DNA of 64,000 bases, from positions 20,172,232-20,236,231 of the forward strand of contig CM046299.1 in NCBI GenBank assembly GCA_025267735.1, written 5' to 3'. Origin of the DNA: Mactra quadrangularis (lineage: Eukaryota > Mollusca > Bivalvia > Venerida > Mactridae). The notes beneath the pieces were generated by a model. The model ran no database searches. It was not told the origin of the DNA and was given only the letters and a program-made list of their open reading frames with translations. This document shows positions 32,431 through 45,072 of this stretch, one piece after another (within the stretch, counting starts at the first letter, position 1; the number at the start of each line of letters is the position of its first letter). The translations under genes were made by a program, and so were the position numbers.

Positions 32431-33645
32431 TATTTTGTTTTTATCAATTTTTGTCAGTTTCCATTTTATTTGATTAACAAAATGCGTATTATTAGTTATT
32501 CTAGCGTTCTCTATACCTTAAGATAGACTATTATTAAAAAAATCTGAAATAATCTGAAATTAATTGACAATAGAATAAATACAAAACATTTCATATGGTT
32601 AAAGTGACTTGAAGAGAACTTCATATAGAAACAAATGCGTGTTAAAACAAAAATCTTTAACACAATATTGATATAAATATTATTTTTCATTTAGAAATAC
32701 ATCTAACAAAACACAGAATATCATAGTCAATATATTGTAATATAATTTACAGTATCAAATTCAATATACATAAACGAACAGATAGTAATATATAGGGGTG
32801 TAACGGTTAACCGATATATCGGTTAATATTGCAATACGACATCTGACGGTTTTTAACCGGCTCGTTTTTCTCTGAACCGGTTTTTCTAGTTATGTTCCAT
32901 ACTGATTGTTTTTATCAGAGTATGAAATTTAACTGTTTGAATAGACGTTTAAATGTGTTCGAAAACTTGAAATATTTTTCGTAAAGTAAGAAAATAATTA
33001 TCTTAGAAATTCAATTAAAAACCTTTTTTCTAACTTATTCAAACATTAGCATATTACGTGTAAATCATTTGAAAATACAAATATCTATGTACAATGTTTA
33101 TCAAATTAAGACAATGCACGTGCATTAATTCATGCTATGCATTTATGCACAAAGAACAATATGTATCGCAATATATTGCAATATATTGCAATATATTGCA
33201 ATACGGGTTTCATGTATTGCAATATATTGCAATACGGTTTTTACCGTATTGTTACACTCCTAGTAATATTATTATCTCTTCCATGAAAATTTAATATTTA
33301 ATGTCAATTTTCGAGCGTCAAGAGAGAAGTTATTTTATCATATTAGAAGGTGAAAAATGTCCAGAACAGTACGTTCACTGCCACTGTAAAAACTAATAAA
33401 ACGGGTTGATAAACGATGTAAAATCCAATTATGAAAATCTACCTACGGCTCATGTAATGAATTATGCTGCACCAGATATTTACATTCATTGTACATGTAT
33501 ATACAAAGGAAAATACAGCAAATACGTGATAACTAACATTGTTAAAATGTACAAGTCAGTTTCATTGTTCTTCAAAATTTAATTTCCTTTGACATATATG
33601 ATTCTTTAATAAGTTTGTTTTGACATTTGTAAGCTGTTCAAACTA
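32431..33645. other. 3' flank of gene B
   Basis: Non-coding, homologous to the gene A flank at 15425-16160 apart from the MITE at 32793-33262. The gene's polyadenylation site is not certain. Confidence 0.55.
32793..33262. mobile_element. hAT-type MITE with paralogous empty site
   Basis: 470 bp. Terminal inverted repeats are TAGGGGTGTAAC and the complement of TAGGAGTGTAAC. The flanking 8-bp copies GTAATATA (32785-32792) and GTAATATT (33263-33270) fit a hAT target duplication. The matching place beside gene A (about 15785-15800) is uninterrupted. Inside are runs of the palindrome CAATATATTG near the right end. Confidence 0.85.
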
Positions 33646-36600
33646 CTAGTCTTTTTGAACCGGTGAACAACGTCCAAGTGTTTCGTCACTTCTTCCTTGT
33701 GCAACTCCTTTAGAAACCACGCCTCCACCTTTGTGTAGGAACATAACAGGCCAAACAATGTAGTCAACTATAGGACCACTTTTCGTGTATTCTCTGTAAT
33801 GTTTCTTATCAAACTTAGCACCTCCATCAATCATTTCTAACACCATCGGTGGGGCCTGTACAACCATCATCCAAGATATAAATAGACACTTCCGAATAAA
33901 TGGCTTCATTTTTGGTATACAATTATCATCCCAACTTGCTTCAATATATGCCTAGAAAAAAAAGCAAACTTTTAAAGCCATTTCCACCGGAACAATTAGT
34001 TTAAATGAGATAACTAACTAAAAACGTGCTATTTAAACATTGACGTCACTATGAAATTTGAAAACACATGTACTGAATGAGTTGATTTATTAAAACAAGT
34101 ATAAACTCAAAAAATTTGTGTAAGAAATATGTTCAGAAATATGTAACTGTCATACCACCAAGTCGAGCACATCACACAATATCAACTTTCTGCAGATGCA
34201 ACACTAGACCATCAGGCGATTACATGTAAGTATGCGCCATGGACAGTATAGACAACGAAGTCACACTAGTACACGCCTTAGATAATATACATACCTCACG
34301 CCTTCATACATAATAGTTTACAAGAAATAAGAAAATTTGAGCCTGACCTGTTGTACTAGTGGTACCATTGACAAGGCAACTTCTTTACGTAAATCTACTA
34401 ATTTAGCTTCAGCGACAGCTTTCAATTTTGCCTGGAATATAATTAAGTCATAGTATAATATTTAGCATGGTTAATATTTAAACTATAGTGCGTACAAAAA
34501 AAACGTGTTTTGGTAAACATTAAACATGAGACAATTCATTTCAGAGGTATGCAGTATTGACAATAAAATTTTTGTAATCCATTTTAACAAAATAAGCATG
34601 GTTGATAAACCACCACCATTTGGTAAATCATGCTTGTTATGGTAGAACGCTTTCCATTACACCAACAACTAAGACACATGTAAAACATAACACAATTGTT
34701 TATTTTAAAGTCATCCTGGGCATCCCTTGTTGTGGGTTAGTTCATTGTATTATTATTATAAACAGTGTTTTGTTTTGTTTTTTCGAACTGCAGATATAAT
34801 TTATTGATACATTTTCATAATAATGTTGATAGTCAATGCACACCTATATGTTTATTTAAATATTTTATCGCATTCATCTTAAATAAATAAACTATATAAA
34901 TAGATTCACCTCTAAAGAAAAGTTAACCACTATAAACAAATAATCAATGACTTCATAATTTATTGCTCTTACTATTTTTTTTATTGCGTAGAAACCAATT
35001 ATATCATAATTAATTGGCAAAAACTGACAATTTTAAAAATAGATGAGTATGTACAGCGCAATATTGGAAATAACGCTGTAGTCATCATTAAACTTACAAT
35101 TTGCTCTTTATTTGGCATGAGTATTGTTTTCTCATACGCGGTAGCTTTCCACTCTTTGTTTTTTGGCATCCATCTAAACTGTAGCAAAATATCTTCCAAG
35201 TTTTTGCCAGCGCCCTGAAACAAATGTTTATGATATGTCCTGATTTGCTATAACACGATAATTTTGCTGGGTGACTGATACCTCATCGATAAATCGTATG
35301 CATATTGTAATCGTTGTTAAAATTCATTGTAATTATTATTGAGAGAACATTATAAGTCTCAACTACGAAGAAATCCAAATACAGTCTTAATTTCCAAGAT
35401 TTTGGAAATATCGAAATAGAAATATCAATTTCAGTACCAATATTCAAGATGTAATAGTCATATACAAGTAGCATTCTTTCAATTACTTTAAAAACTGAAT
35501 AAATTCTAAGTCTGCCTTTTTTCATTATTTATGAATCCGAAAACAATATCTACATCTTCCAAATGGAAGTTTAATGTCAGGGTCAAAATCGTAAACTTAC
35601 CCTTTTCACAACAGTTAGATGTTGAGGTGGTACCTGAAATAAAGAAAATATGTTTCAATAACTTTAAACAAAGTCATGAAATGTGTTAAGTGTTTCCATA
35701 AAGTATGATTACCATAAAACTATGTCAATAATTGACTATATACTATTTAAAAAATTTGACATTGTTGCTGTCAGTATTTTATATGTTCTAATGTATAACT
35801 TTGTTTGTGTAAAGCACTTTTGAGCGTATATGTATGATAAAAGTGCTATATAAATGTGGTAAAAATAATAATAGTAATAATAATTCTCAACGTGATAACC
35901 ATTAGAGCTTTTATCATTACTCTGTTATTTGAGCCGCCCGGCTAGTTGGTAGCACACAAGTCTACTGATCGAAGGGTCGCGGGTTCGATTCCCGGGAGGG
36001 GCATACTTTCGTGGAGCTTGGTCATTCTCCCTTCTACCAATAATTCTTAATTATGTAGGGCAGTTGTCAGTCACCGACGAAAGTATGTGCTTAGTAGTTG
36101 ATTAACAGCAAAATCCAGAAATTTAGCCATTCCAGGAACAGTGAGAAGGTTACCTGACTGCCGTTATATGATCTATTCAATATGTTGCTACTGTGTTTAA
36201 CCCAACAAAACCAAACCTAACCTCTTCTTTGAATTTAGTCGAATTCATCATATCAAGTTGGTTACAATTTTCTTACTTAGAATTTTAGCGATAAAAACAA
36301 ATTATGTTTCGGACGCCAAATTTGGTTTAGTTATTTAATACAATGATAAATCCAATTAAACCTGTTTCATTTCTGGTTAGTATTAAAATATATTTTTGTT
36401 GTATTCATCAGCTCAGATATGGAAAAGAAAAACGAGCCTCTATAAATATCCGACTGGCAACCACTTAATTTACCTGCATACTTAATAGCGATTTCAAACC
36501 CACTGATAGTACTAACTAAAAAACAAACCTTTACATTCGTAGACTCGGCGATTGATTTATATTCCTCAAATAGCAAATCAACGGCACCAAAAGCACGATG

Positions 36601-39600
36601 TACTAATAAACCAGCCTTCTTTTCACAGAATGAAAACACGTTCTGCAAAACACGAGCATTATCGATTATGTCTAAAACCAAAAATTATTAAAACCAAAAC
36701 ATGGATCAGATTACTATTATTTTGTTAAATGTTGGGCATGCTTCGAATTTAAAGTGACGAATGATGAAATTGCCAAATGTACAATTGATTACTAATCGAT
36801 ATGTCGATAATAAGCTTTATACAACATAGTTACGACCGTTTTCTTTGATAATATGCACCAACTTGAAATGGTAAAGTAATACTTGGTAACGACAAAATAA
36901 TGTAAAATATCACTTTATATTGTAACATATATTAATTAAATATACAGAGTAATTAACTTTTTTAAGACAATCAAGTCCTCTTTATAGATAACGTAACATA
37001 ATTGACTAAACACTTGTACAGGCGTGTCCATAGTTACCATTAATGTCAACTTCAACGTCTCAACAGCTTCCATTTCGCTATGTCCGGCTTTAGTCAGTGC
37101 CTCAAAAGCATCTGTCCATTCATTATCATAAAGCTCTCCATACATTTCCCCAAGTTTAGTTGGTCGGTTCTGGTCACTTAAATCTGCTACATTAGGATTG
37201 TTCTTACATATTTCGTCACCAATGAACTTGCTTAACCTGTGTTTAATAACATTGTAATTGCGTTTACTGTAACATTTGATAAACGAGGCATTGACTATTT
37301 TTGGTATAAAATGATTTTTATTTCACCGAGTAAGTTAGAATTACATATTTATAAGAATGGTAAATCCATATGTAAAATTGTTATTTTCTTGGTTCACTAA
37401 GGAAATGATAACCATCATTAAAACGTTAATTCATTTCATCTCCCTCTGCCAGTCAAATTTCGTCCTGAAGCTTAAGCCAATATGCCATGAAAAGTGGTCT
37501 TGTATCTCGTGCATGTATAAAACACGAGTCAAATGCTTTTGTAACTCGATTGAACAAAATAGCCAAAATTAATTAATAATACAAATCGCATATAAAATAA
37601 GAAACATATAGGCAGACCATCTTGAGTTCTGATTTTACAATATACAGTTATATTATTACGAACAAAATTGTTCCATACATACAGACAAAAAATTCTTGTC
37701 TGATAAATTAACAATTTAGCTGAATGAACTATACAATCCAATCATGCATTTAGAACACCCGAATGCATGTATTTATTGTTTTAACTACAACATACATATG
37801 CATGTACATGTATATACATGTTAATAAATTTGACAAAAATACCATACCTTAGTGTCAGTCGTCTATTTTCATTTTCTAATTGTTCTATGTTTGTTTCGAG
37901 CTGCTTAATGTGTTCTCTAAGTGAAGCAATCTCTCTATCTTTCACATCAGTACCATGTACCTGTGACAGTGTTAACATTAAACTTTCGCAATTTTATTTT
38001 TAAACCAATTTGTTTAATGGCAACGAATATTCTTCAGGGTATTTATAAGACACATGTCACAATTTATTATTATCAATGGTGAGAAGACAATCAAGAGGTA
38101 GACGCATACATCATGGTTCATTATTAAAGTCTCGCCTTGGCTTTTTTTTCAGACCCACGATTTGATATTGGAAAAGCTCTTAAGTAGTTCTATATAAATT
38201 GTATATTATGAGTTTATCTTAGCTTATAGATCTTTTAAAATTTGTTCTGTGTTCAAATATGGAATGTATATCTATCAATGATTGATATATGTAAAATTAC
38301 CTGTTTATTACTTCCTTGATCTCGTGCACTCCTGGAAAGAGATATAAAATTATTATGAATTGTGATAAACAATCTATAATTCATAAAGGTTAAGAACCAA
38401 TGTTAACACTATGGGCGGCTTTTCATAGACTTATAGCCCTGTAGTAGTGGGCAGGAAAGGTTTTGACTGCAGTCGTTGTTTACTTTTTAACTTTAAAAAA
38501 AATATTGATGACATATTTTGTTTTAGCAGTAAGATGAACTCGAAACACTGCGGACAAAGATTGTTTAGTGAACTTGAATTGTAACTTGTTCGTAATTATT
38601 TCCACATCAATAATTTATTGCAAAACTATTTAGTTTTGTGAAACATCCAGAGCTTATCCACGGGTTTCATTGATTATTGAAAGTAATGTTATTGTAGTAA
38701 TTCGCGGGACGGTCAAACTTTAGTAGGCATTACCTATTTATTTTACATAAGAAATGTATAAAGAACATAAAACATGTATAAAAACATCATCAAAGATTCA
38801 TTTCAAAGTAGAAAAGCTATATTTTTATAAGCTCGAATTGTGTATTTCAATTTTGTACCTTTTTTCTGATTCATGTTGTTGCCTAAAGTGTTCCACTTGT
38901 CTTTTGAGGTGCTCATTTTGCGCTTCGAGGGAGTGTCCTCCTTGTACATGTTTCTGTTGATATCTATGTTCACGCTGTTGGGGTGCTTTAGGTAGCTTAA
39001 ATATAATTCACAACATTTTCAGTTGATGGTTATTATAACACTGACAACAATTTTACACTGCTATAATGGTGCGCTGAGATAGAAAGAGTCATTCGGAACT
39101 CCTCGACCATCGCTCCGAATAACATCGAACATCATTCGGAACAACCTCGACGATCATCTACGAAGATATATACCTCGAAAATCAGACGTACGTGGTAGGA
39201 ATAGCACCAACAACTTGCCTGCTGTTCTACTTATTAGCTACAAAACAACTTTCGGAAGTCATAATCATAGCAAATAGTGTTTAAGTAAACGATTACACGA
39301 TCGTTTAGGCGATGAGTGATGTTTCGTTTTTAGTCCGTAAATTTGAAATTACACAGTTCAGTGATATAGCTGAACAATATTTGGTTCAATATATAACATA
39401 GAAATATGTTTTGACAAAGATCTGTATGTATACTACAAGAACTATTTTGCATAACCGCTACGTGCTTTGCCTCGCGTAGGTAGTAAAATCCCAAGCTGCC
39501 AGGGTAGACCCCCCCCCGAATCCTTCCGAGATTATTCATTCATGAAAGGTCGAGGGTTCCGAATGAGGAAGAGTTTTAATAGAGAAGTTATGTAGTATAA

Positions 39601-40711
39601 AGTGAGAAAATATATAGAATCAAACCGGAAGCAACGGCAAGTGCATAAAATAGATATGAAAGAAAGAAATGTGGAAGAAATTGTATTAAGCAACTTTCAA
39701 ATCATGGCAAAACCTGTGTAGATACAATGGTGGTTTGCGCTGACATAGCTCGAGCCGGTCATTTGAAAATATTTATTTCTTGACGAGACTCCTCATTTAC
39801 AAAGTCTATTTTTGAGCACACTATTGGTGAATTATAAAGAGTGAACTCTTCGGCTAAATTTGGTAAGTTGCTCTATAGTGGTATGCATCTATTTTCACTA
39901 CTATATGAAAAATGAGTATGATTAGATCAGTACTATATATAGGTTCTAATCTGGCCCAGTTGAGTTGATATCGGGAAGCATTGAAGAAATATGTTTGCCT
40001 TGATCACAGGTAAATAGTTTTGAGTATACAGAAATATGTGTAGCATATATACACGTTCAAATCATACTCACAACCTATGTATATGATTGAAGCAACAATA
40101 GCTTGAGAATCAATTGTATAGGTTAAGTGTTAAACAGCAACAGTTATCGTTGAAATCTTTAAGTTGTTGATGATCTAAATTTGAACAGTTGGAATCATTT
40201 CCTGTTTAACTACATGTGTGCTGGTTGCAGTTTACTCCACTTTCGTACCCCGAGGTTATCAAGATTCTCGATCTAGTATCGAGAATCCTATACTAGACTC
40301 GGGATACGAGTATGAGTTTACTCACAATCTAATCGGTTTTAGTTTGACCACGTGCCAAATGTAAAATTATATCTACCTTGGGATTTTTAAGTACGTGAAA
40401 GGTCAACGTACATTATGATTTTTAATTAGTATTTATATTACCGTTTGAAGAAGAGTATCCCAGTGTTTCAGTGTTTCTTCAATTTCACTTTTTAAGTAGA
40501 CGTCTGGCAATTCAGATGTATTTCTTGATATGTTACCAAGTATTTCAGTCCATCTTTTATTTTCCTGTCCTATGAATTGTAGTAAATAATGGGGTGGCAC
40601 ATTCTGTAACCATGTCAACTTTGTTTCTCGTACATTGTGTTGCATTGAATAGTTTTGTGCATTCTCTGGCCATGCGACTTTTGGTGAAGGGACGCTGGTA
40701 AAACCACCCAT
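33646..40711 (-). CDS. MIEAP/SPATA18-like (mitochondria-eating protein-like) gene B
   Basis: Ten coding exons: E2 40721-40442 (ATG 40711), E3 38995-38859, E4 38331-38301, E5 37960-37848, E6 37236-37038, E7 36642-36529, E8 35633-35601, E9 35214-35098, E10 34431-34348, E11 33951-33646 (stop TAG). All junctions are GT-AG and phases agree, giving 467 aa. Residues 1-90 hold a family-unknown N-terminus (ENKRWTEILGN, EETLKHWDTLLQT); about 91-184 is Gln-rich then heptad coiled coil (LREHIKQLETNIEQLENENRR); 184 onward is the MIEAP-like domain with RLSKFIGDE, YGELYDNEWTDAFE (W224) and IVDYIVWPVMF (about 429-437). Vertebrate MIEAP forms condensates acting on mitochondrial lipids and damaged mitochondria; that role here is inference. 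The family call rests on these motifs and the coiled-coil-then-domain order. No signal peptide or membrane segment. Confidence 0.75.
35775..35885 (+). repeat. 3' tail of a retroelement
   Basis: GTAAAGCACTTTTGAGCG and AAAGTGCTATATAAATGT followed by AAT/TAA microsatellite. This arrangement is common at the 3' ends of animal LINEs and their SINEs. No coding part remains. Lies in the intron between exons 8 and 7 of gene B. Confidence 0.45.
35933..36222 (+). mobile_element. tRNA-headed SINE, family 1
   Basis: Head GCCGCCCGGCTAG (A box shortened) with B box GGTTCGATTCCC, family 1 body, and an altered tail AACCCAACAAAACCAAACC. In the gene B intron between exons 8 and 7; no counterpart seen in gene A. 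Confidence 0.8.
39088..39567. mobile_element. MITE-like element in gene B intron
   Basis: Terminal inverted repeats TCATTCGGAACTCCTCGACC (left) and the complement of TCATTCGGAACCCTCGACC (right), about 480 bp apart. The left part repeats the same words twice more. No ORF. Located in the intron between exons 3 and 2. Confidence 0.55.
40238..40314. repeat. Palindrome of the CATTCTCGTACCC family
   Basis: About 77 bp able to fold on itself: TTTCGTACCCCGAGGTTATC with GACTCGGGATACGAG, and GATTCTCGAT with ATCGAGAATC at the tip. Intron of gene B. Confidence 0.65.
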
Positions 40712-40778
40712 GATATTCTATCTGACGATAAAAATTAAAATAAAAAACAAGTAATGTTTGTTAAGCTCTTATAAAGGC

Positions 40779-40853
40779 ATTCTCGTTCCCCGAGTCTGGT
40801 AGGGTTTTCAATACTAGTATTGAGAATCCTACTAGACTCTGGGAACGAGAATG
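40779..40853. repeat. Near-perfect palindrome of the CATTCTCGTACCC family
   Basis: 75 bp: CATTCTCGTTCCCCGAGTCT is answered by AGACTCTGGGAACGAGAATG, with TCAATACTAGTATTGA at the centre. It lies just upstream of exon 2 of gene B, in the first intron. Confidence 0.8.
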
Positions 40854-41219
40854 TTATAAAGGTCACCGTTAGAAGTCCGGAAGAAAATGAAATAGAATAA
40901 TTTCCACGTAAGTCCATTGTAAAGTTTGATATCGTGTATAGTTGTGTGGCTAACGTATTCTGTGTTAACCCTTTTTGTATTCATTGTGTAAACAATGAAT
41001 ACACTGGTATGACAAGATTAATAGTAGTATTCCGATCAGAGTACAGTTTTAGATCGCCGATACCTAACAGCACCCAAGCCAGAATATTACGAGACAAAGT
41101 AGTTCATGATTTGCAACATCATACTGAAACTGGTACTTTATGTATTTCTGCGCGAGAAATTGACCAGACGCTCAGTATGATGTCACAGAATATACTTGAA
41201 GCGATTCACTTGTAACAGA

Positions 41220-42687
41220 GATAAGAAACATTATACTGTATACATTATTATAACTGCTGATTCCCGCGTATTGGGTTTGTTTTAAAGATTAGTATTTCCG
41301 GACTGTAACTGTTCGGGTCGTGTGCAATTAAACCTGAATTTTACGGCGCATTGGATGCAAGTCCTTTGGTGAAATAATTTAACAAGGATAAAATCATCAA
41401 TATACATTTTGTCAATGAGTATCATAATGGATAAAATACTTGCAATAAAATCCGTCCATTACTATATCGGGTTTAAATACTTACAAGTCAGTAAATTTGG
41501 AAAATCCTCTGTTTTGAAGCGGTTTTTTTTGGGGGGGGGTCTTTTGAAAATCGAGTGCAATAAAATAATGTGAACTATCATTGGTAAAGTCACACTATTA
41601 GTGTTGACTATGATACATTAAGTAGCACCCTGACTTGGATACTGGAGTATCAAACCCTTTCAAGAAAATAAAAATTAATGTAGAGTTTTTCTCTGTGACG
41701 GTACAGTTTGAAGCACTGTGAGAGCTAAGGGATTATAAAGTCTATAAAATCTATTCAATAAAGAATAAAGGCTTATGATGGAAAAGTTTCATTTCACCAA
41801 AGTGTAATCTGACAAGAACTGAAGAGATTAAGGAAAAATTCCTGAATAAAAACTGTTAAGACAACATACTCATTTTAAAAAAAATACAATAACTGCATTT
41901 AACTTAAATATATAAATTATATAAATGATAATTATTATACTATCAATTAATGTTTTGAATATAGTATTTGTACTTGTTGAAGTCATCAACATAATTTATG
42001 TTTGGAACATTTATCACTTTTTCGTCAAAGTAACTAGTTTGTGTGTAATTATGAACTCCAGTATTTAGATAAATCTTAGTATAACACTTTGAATCTTAAC
42101 ATTTGATTATTTTCTTACAAGATATAGATAATTTGTGCATATAAAACACTTTCAACTATTTTCCAAAAAATAATCCCATTCACTTGACTACATTAACCTC
42201 TTTGTTAAATCAGGTAATCAAATGAAGAAAAAAAAGGAATATAATTTATCAAACAATTTATTCTTAATTATAACTGTAAATTTAACCTTCATCATTAAAC
42301 ACCATCAGTACAGGTAAAATTAATTTCTAAGACATTTATGATAAGCAGAAATGGGGTTTAAATACATTATTTTCTGTTCAGTTACTATATAAATCATAGA
42401 TTAGCAGCAGGGTGTTTGTCCAACTTTACTCAAAAATGTGTACTACGTAGCACACATAACAGATAACAATGACGTAGTTTTAAATCTCATCTATATTAGA
42501 GTTTTTTGACACACATACTAATTAAACAATATGATAGTCATATTGTAACAGTTCATAGCTTTGACTAATTACAACAGTATTCATAGTAATTAGTAATTTC
42601 AATCGTTCAATATTTTAAATGACTCAAGCAGATTTTTATTGTGAAGAGTGTTTATTGTGAAAAAAACATGTAATCATCACCATTAAT
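41220..42687. other. First intron of gene B, nothing recognised
   Basis: AT-rich intron sequence. The ORF just before it (40934-41215, plus strand) is open for 93 codons but has no recognisable domain. A G-run (GGGGGGGGGG) is at about 41530. Confidence 0.4.
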
Positions 42688-42893
42688 AATTTCTACGGCC
42701 ATTCTGCCTCCTTCCACTGATTCTAAATCATGTAGGGCAGTAGTCAGTCACTGACGAAGTATGCACCTAGTAGTTTGTTAACAGCTAAATACAGAGATAA
42801 AGTCACTCCAGGAACAGTGAGTAGGTGGACTGACCGCTGTGATTTAACCTTTATAAGGAGTTGCTACAGCGTAAAACCCAACAAAAATTGAAT
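42688..42893 (+). mobile_element. SINE family 1, 5'-truncated
   Basis: Body and tail of family 1 only (TTTCTACGGCCATTCTGCC, GGGCAGTAGTCAGTCACTGA, AAAACCCAACAAAAATTG). The tRNA-like head is missing, a common result of incomplete reverse transcription. First intron of gene B. Confidence 0.75.
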
Positions 42894-42949
42894 AAATCTA
42901 AACACAATGAATACCCCAGTACTTTCAGTGCTTTGATTAATTCATAGTC

Positions 42950-43078
42950 AGGAATGACCGAACGGTTACGACGTTGAACTGGTAATCATTGGATAGTCAG
43001 CTGCGCGTTAGTTCGAAGCACATCCAAAACCTACCCCGTTGTTTCTCTGAGCAAGAAAATTTATCTTACTAGCTCGGT
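42950..43078 (+). mobile_element. Degraded tRNA-headed repeat
   Basis: Resembles an eroded SINE: a tRNA-like head (GACCGAACGGTTACGACG, then GTTAGTTCGAAGCAC) followed by TTTCTCTGAGCAAGAAAATT, a word like that in the family 3 body. Weak. Confidence 0.35.
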
Positions 43079-44501
43079 ACTGGGAGACCATGAAGCGGAC
43101 TCGAAAGTTATTAATCTTAGTTGTATGAACTTGTTCAACAATCGAGCTTAAATCAATTAGTATGAACTAAACTAATTCAAAATCTACTTGAACGATTTAA
43201 ATGAAATTATTTTCAACACCACTTTTACATTCAAATTATAGGATTGTGAATTGTATCAACTTTTGTTAAAATGAAAGCATTAGATTAGCAAATGCTTTGT
43301 AATTCTCGTATCAATATATAGTGCATTGTGTTTGTCGTAAAATATCTGTGTTTTCGTTTTCGGTGCGTGTTTTTGTGAATATGTGCATAAGTTTGTCAAA
43401 CTTGAGTCGACGCTCAACAAAATATAAAATTTGTCATGGCGTTAGCATATACCAACAAAATATCGACTGCGTATTCGAACTGTCCGTTCAAAAAGTTGTT
43501 CATTTCAATGAAGAATATTAAGCACTATAATAATTGACGTTACGTCACGTGTCTGACTAATTATGGCTTGTTACTCAATATATTCTGCTATATCTCTTTT
43601 TATAAAGTCATAAAACGGGAAAACTATTTAATGTACAATTATTTGTATGCATTGAACCAAGATATACATGGTACCTAATAATCGCTCGTGAAATTGAATA
43701 TTGTCTCATGTACAGCGGTAATTTCGTTTTCAATGTAAACGATCAAATGAAATTTGATATGCGACAGAGCGTCTAGTTACTATGATAGTCCATTTAATTA
43801 ATAAGACCTAGTACTTCATATAAAGCTATGGCCTTATAAATACATTACTTTCGTTTTCAACGAAAACAATAGAATAGAAACCAGAATAATTTAGGAAGAA
43901 CTCCAAGTCATAATAAGTGACGGTTAATCATGTGACTCTGATTTGTTGACTTAAAACTAGAATAGTTTCACGACGCGTATTGCAAATGATATGCCTACTT
44001 TCGGTTTCGATGCGAATGACGAAATGCATACTAAGGAAATATTGAGTCAGATAAGGAATGTCACGTGACGTGACTGACACGTGACTGACATTTGATGTTA
44101 CATATTCTGAATAAAACCTTCGAGAACATCAGGGGTTTTATGGATTATCCCTGATGTATTTTCAAAAAGACAAACAAATTGGCTTAAATAATGCATACAT
44201 GTACAAAGCCACACCAGAAACAAAACTAGGTTTAAATACTTCACACTTTATTTAAAGACTTCGGCACAAAACGGTGCTTTTGGTCATCCTAAAATTATGT
44301 TTAACGTATTTACGGAAGTTAATAACCTCGACATACATGTTTAACTACGCAATTAATGTAATTTGAACGTTAACTTCCTTTTATACTAAACACCCATTCT
44401 AAATTCCTAAACAAGTGTTTAATTATGAAAATATTACTATTGCCTTCATATGTAATAGTTGTTGAAAGTTATTTATACAACAAACGTTAAAAATGTCTTA
44501 C
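43079..44501. other. First intron of gene B, promoter-proximal part
   Basis: Non-coding. Words such as CTTTCGTTTTCAA and AAAAGACAAAC are shared with 26340-27190 of gene A, supporting common origin of the first introns. No separate feature seen. Confidence 0.45.
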
Positions 44502-44585
44502 CTTCTCAATGTTCTAGTTTGAAATATTCTATTTATCATCTAAACACTAGGCAACTGTCTAACGATTAATTTACTTCCTTTTACA
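44502..44585 (-). promoter_or_regulatory. Gene B promoter region and non-coding first exon
   Basis: The exon ends at 44502 with donor GTAAGA; its sequence GAATATTTCAAACT is shared with the gene A first exon. The acceptor CGTCAG precedes exon 2 at 40721. The TATA box of gene A is not conserved; the equivalent reads CTGTAAAAGGAAG. A MITE begins at 44593, right at the presumed promoter. Confidence 0.45.
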
Positions 44586-44592
44586 GAGAAAT

Positions 44593-45072
44593 CATAGACG
44601 GGTTCAGGATTTCTAGTTAGGGGGGCGGAACATTCTAGTTAGCGAAAATGAACAAGTAGACTAGAAGTTCAGGGGCTGTAAGGGCTTCCGATTGGGCCTT
44701 GGCAAGGCTCTGATCAGGGGTCCAGGGGCGGTGGCCCCCGAAAGCTCCTCTGTTTTAGTATTTTTTAATAATCTCAGGCTTATTTCTAGAACCTCGAATA
44801 CAATAATTAAACTGCATCTAGATAAATCAGATAATTTTATAACAGCCGTTGGTTCATGTTTTAATGCGAAAGAATTTATTATTGTACGTTATATCATTGT
44901 ACTGTAGTGTACTCCCATTCTCGTAACTTATTGCGCGCGAATCGTGCGTAATTTTTTTAATCAATATATATTGTCCTATAAATAAAATGTATATTTTATG
45001 ATAGAAACAAACAATGCTTGAGCAATTTTAGAGTGGGGCGTACACCGGGTCCCCCTCTTGGATCTGCCTATG
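44593..45072. mobile_element. MITE of the CAGGGGCGGATCC family at the gene B promoter
   Basis: CATAGACGGGTTCAGGATTT at the left and TTGGATCTGCCTATG at the right, with G-rich then C-rich runs inside. It begins within about 15 bp of the presumed start region of gene B. Confidence 0.5.

Noticed and set aside
40934..41215. Plus-strand gene of 93 codons in the first intron of gene B
   Set aside because: No domain, no clear splice or start context, and no counterpart in gene A; kept only as a note.
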